A stretch of DNA of 64,000 nucleotides, from contig CM053265.1 in assembly GCA_028583415.1 (NCBI GenBank), positions 26,443,815 to 26,507,814 on the forward strand, in the 5' to 3' direction. The stretch's first letter is position 1. Every line of letters begins with the position of its first letter. A program made the position numbers and the translations under genes. Origin of the DNA: Protea cynaroides. Taxonomy: Eukaryota; Streptophyta; Magnoliopsida; Proteales; Proteaceae. A model generated the notes under the pieces. The model did not search any database. It saw nothing but the letters and a program-made list of their open reading frames with translations, and had not been told where the DNA came from. Shown piece by piece: positions 61,061 through 64,000 of the stretch.

Positions 61061-61790
61061 GAATTTCTATGTGAATTAAATGGACCATTGGTGTAGAATT
61101 TTGTAGTGATTTAAATACGTCCATTGACCATAATTGTGATTGATATTGAATGATAATTTGATCTAATCTGGACCATTGATGTTGAATGAGTTTCATCAAT
61201 TATGATTAATTTTGAATGTTAATTTGATCAATTTTGGACCATTGGTGTGGAATGGGTTTTAATTTGATTAATTGAGGGCCCATTGATCTTGAAATTTGGA
61301 TGGAATGAAACTTAACCCTTTGATTGAATTTTGATGTGATTAATTTCTATCAATTGATGATGAAACTTTGATGAAAATTATTGGCAATTGATCTTGGAAT
61401 TTTATGTGATTTAATATTTACCATTGATCTTAGATGCTTTAATGATCAAATCTGGACCATTGATCTTAGATGTATTGATGCTTGAATCTGAACCACTAGA
61501 TATTTATTATGAGTGTTTTAGGAGAATCTGAACCATTAGATCTTGACTATGAGTGTCTTAGAGGAATCTGAGCCATTAGATTTTGATCATAGGTGTTTTA
61601 AAGAAATTTGAATGGTTAGATCTTGATCATAAGTGATTTAAATGAATCTAAATGGTTAAATTGTGATTTTGAATGATTTGAACCATTGGATTGTCATCAA
61701 GATTGATTTAAATGGATATAAATGATTGGATTTTCAGTGAATTTTAACCATTGGATCTCAATTTGAACATGATATACATTATCTGAGCCA
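61061..61790. repeat. Degenerate short repeats (ACCATTGAT / TTGAAT words)
   Basis: Words such as GGACCATTGATCTTAGATG and GAACCATTAGATCTTGA recur irregularly at 30-60-base intervals. No coding potential. Confidence 0.6.
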
Positions 61791-62085
61791 ATATTTATGC
61801 ATTTTATGATGTTTATACTGCTATATTTTTGCATGCATTACCATGTTTAGATAGAATATTTTATTTTTGGCAATAACTTCATTTATGCAACCCCCTAGTT
61901 GAACTGCCATATATGCACTCTTCTAGAAGACAATCTAGGCGTGGGGACGTGCATTTAGGCCCACACATTCTTGGGAAGGCCATAATGGAAAATAATAAAG
62001 AAAGAGAATGCTTTGGCAAACCTTCCAAAATTAGAACTTAGTATGAAAAGGATAATTCAGGACGATTTCATCCCTCGGTAAATCC
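61791..62085. other. Unrecognised sequence
   Basis: No open frame or repeat noticed. Probably part of the same LTR as the flanking arrays. Confidence 0.35.
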
Positions 62086-62210
62086 TAAACCTAGAACAGG
62101 TTCTAAATCCTAAACCTAGAACAGGTTCTAAACCCTAAATCTAGAATAGGTTCTAAATCCTAAACCTAGAATAGGTTCTCAATCATTAACCTATAATAGG
62201 TTATCATCCC
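62086..62210. repeat. 25-bp tandem repeat, 5 units
   Basis: Units of the form TCCTAAACCTAGAACAGGTT plus CTAAA, with one unit starting CCCTAAA. The last unit is diverged. Confidence 0.88.
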
Positions 62211-62764
62211 GAACTAGGTGGATTCTGATTCCTAGGGCAAACCTAGGATACGTAGGCCATTTGGGAGAAACCCAAATTTGGATCCACACCTTAGTCCACT
62301 CGGACTATCCATATATCCACTAGGACATTTATCCATATTCTAACCCAATCCTGAACTACACGGATTCTGATTCCTAGGGCAAACCCTAGGATACGTAGGC
62401 CATTTGGGAGAAACCTAAATTCGGATCCACACCTTAGTCCAGTCGGACTATCCATAGATCTACTAGGATATCCATTCCCATTCCGACCCATCATCCCAAA
62501 CTCCATGGATTCTGATTCTTAGGGCAAACCCTAGGACACGTAGGCTATTTGGGAGAATCCCAGATTCGGATCCACACCTTAGTCCACTCGGACTATCCAT
62601 AGATCTACTTGGATATCCATCCATTATTTCGAACTATGTGGATTCTGATTCCTAGGGCAAACCCTAAGATACGTAGGCCATTTGGAAGAATCAAAAATTC
62701 AGATCCACACCTTAGTCCACTCGGACTATCCATAGATCTATTAGGATATCTATCCACATTTTTT
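62211..62764. repeat. ~140-bp tandem repeat, 4 units
   Basis: GATTCTGATT recurs at 62221, 62363, 62508 and 62641. Each unit holds CCTAGGGCAAACC, ACGTAGGCCATTTGGGAGAA, GGATCCACACCTTAGTCCA and CGGACTATCCATA. Confidence 0.9.
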
Positions 62765-62945
62765 ACCCAAATAGGGTTATCCACATTCCAACCTAAATAG
62801 GGTTATCCACATTCCAACCTAAATAGTGTTATCCATATTCCAACCCAAATAGGGTTATCCACATTCCAATCCATAAAGGGTTATGCACATTTTGACCCAA
62901 ATAGGGTTATCCACATTTATATCCAGGAAGGGTTACCCATAGACC
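62765..62945. repeat. 27-bp tandem repeat, about 6-7 units
   Basis: Units AAATAGGGTTATCCACATTC plus CAACCT, increasingly diverged to the right. Confidence 0.9.
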
Positions 62946-63440
62946 CACTAGGACTATCTATCAGTTCGCATGGACTATCCAGATCCTAACCCATAGGATT
63001 TCTCATCCTTTCAAGCATAAATTTCAACTTGAACAGTGAACTTAATCATACACAAGCATAAATCATAGTCATAAACTTTAATCACACCTGAACTACGATG
63101 GTGAACCTAATTTTTGGAATAATTCCGTGATACGTAGGCAATTTGATGGATACAGATTTGGTTCAATGATATCAAACCACTTGGTTTGGTTTGATTTAAT
63201 AGATAGAGTCTAGCAAAGGAAAGGTATTGGAGACCAATTTCGATCGGGCGATTTGGGTGCCTAACCCCTTCCCATAACCGTAACCTGACACTTACCCAAT
63301 CTCTGATGGACTAGAAATCCAATCTAAGGGTCATGAGTCAATCGAAGTTTTACCTTAGGGTGAGATTTCACATTTTCCAAGGTTCTAGACCTTAATCTAG
63401 GTAGAAACTTCCAAAAGAAATTTCAATCTTTGTCCTCACA
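62946..63440 (+). mobile_element. 3' end of a Tat-lineage LTR (start not located)
   Basis: The LTR ends TTTGTCCTCACA directly before a tRNA-Arg-type PBS. The beginning of this LTR could not be found; the arrays to its left (60.8-62.9 kb) may lie inside it. Confidence 0.55.
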
Positions 63441-63441
63441 G

Positions 63442-63459
63442 TGGCGACTCCACTAGGGA
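63442..63459 (+). other. Primer binding site of tRNA-Arg type (Tat/Ogre lineage)
   Basis: TGGCGACTCCACTAGGGA. TGGCGAC is complementary to a tRNA ending GTCGCCA, as in tRNA-Arg used by Ogre/Tat elements. It is one base after an LTR-like CA end. Confidence 0.7.
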
Positions 63460-63908
63460 TATAAATGTCAGACTCCTAAATGAAAACTTTCTTTGTGTGA
63501 ATTGGATGCTATCTCTTAGGATACTATATTTATGCTTGTATAATATTATTTTGGGGGGAATGGGTTCAGTCACACATTCGTGCGAGTAGTCGAATCGGGT
63601 CCCATGTATATGGGGCAGCCCGCTAGGCGAAACACACAACCTTGGCCTATACTTTGTAAGATTACAACCGACGAATAGCGTCTAACGAGCATTTCTTGGG
63701 TCCGCCTGGGAATGCATTATGCTACTTCTCGTTACTTGATTCTTGCAACATAGTATATAAAGAGATTGGGGGTCCGTTAGTCATCGTGCATTCGGTGATA
63801 GGTTATCCCGTCCTTGTCAAGGTGGCCTTTTCGTCTAACCCAGATTATAGCCCAATGATTGTTATTTTTGATTCATCCCTGAACCGACCCAGTAAAATCT
63901 TCTTAGCC
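63460..63908 (+). other. Leader of the Tat-lineage element
   Basis: Non-coding, with GGGTCCGCCTGGGAATGCAT near 63699 and a run of G at 63552-63557. It ends just before an ATG followed by an open frame. Confidence 0.5.
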
Positions 63909-64000
63909 ATGACATCCATGTTGGAGACGTCAAATTTCTACCCGTTTTTGTCCTCGATTGGTCAACATGTTAGAATATACACAATGAGCATCTTGAACTC
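63909..64000 (+). CDS. Start of an open frame of the Tat-lineage element, cut by window end
   Basis: ATG at 63909 opens a frame (MTSMLETSNFYPFLSSIG) that stays open for 30 codons to the window edge. Its place after PBS and leader fits the first open frame of a Tat/Ogre-type element. Too short to assign a domain; some such elements carry an extra frame before gag. Confidence 0.4.
   Translation, partial: MTSMLETSNFYPFLSSIGQHVRIYTMSILN

Noticed and set aside
62134..62150. Telomere-like CCCTAAA
   Set aside because: A single heptamer within a 25-bp array of different units; not a telomeric repeat.
62765..62945. Regular 27-bp repeats resembling a CRISPR array
   Set aside because: Units are directly adjacent without unique spacers, and the context is plant retroelement DNA.

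Overview
The window is repeat-dominated seed-plant nuclear DNA. Almost everything between 1 and about 60 kb is LTR retrotransposon or LTR remnant of the Ty3/gypsy (Metaviridae) type. I found no convincing host gene, tRNA, rRNA or CRISPR array, and the species cannot be named from this sequence.

Layout. 1-1868: the 3' end of a minus-strand Tat-lineage element, namely a degraded integrase followed downstream by a 76-bp tandem array. 1869-10038: a stack of broken LTRs in both orientations. 10039-46503: element D (+), a decayed chromovirus of Tekay/Del type. Its protease is split by element C (-, 17276-41358), and C's integrase is split by element A (+, 20868-31770). 46504-47651: a C-like LTR fragment. 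47652-59617: element B (-), a second and longer-LTR copy of A's family, sitting in an (AT)n microsatellite. 59618-64000: (AT)n, a GA-rich ~135-bp array, several further tandem arrays, then the LTR end, tRNA-Arg-type primer binding site and first codons of a plus-strand Tat-lineage element cut by the window edge. LTR divergence read by eye fits the nesting order: D oldest, then C, with A and B youngest.

How the parts fit together. The four chromoviruses represent three LTR families (A/B, C, D) but share an unusual plan. It runs: LTR, initiator-Met PBS, a long open frame on the antisense strand, a leader, gag with a CCHC knuckle, a short candidate intron of 69-89 nt at the gag/protease junction, then protease-RT-RNase H-integrase-chromodomain, polypurine tract and LTR. 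The antisense frame has its own upstream candidate intron in A, B and D. In B and C it also lies inside a candidate sense leader intron that runs from a splice donor in the LTR to an acceptor just before gag. Each family carries its own CpG-rich repeated motif, placed in the LTR and again between the antisense exon 1 and gag.

All gag and pol frames are broken by stops or frameshifts, so none of these copies looks autonomous. All splice sites, domain names and divergence figures come from reading by eye; no search was run.
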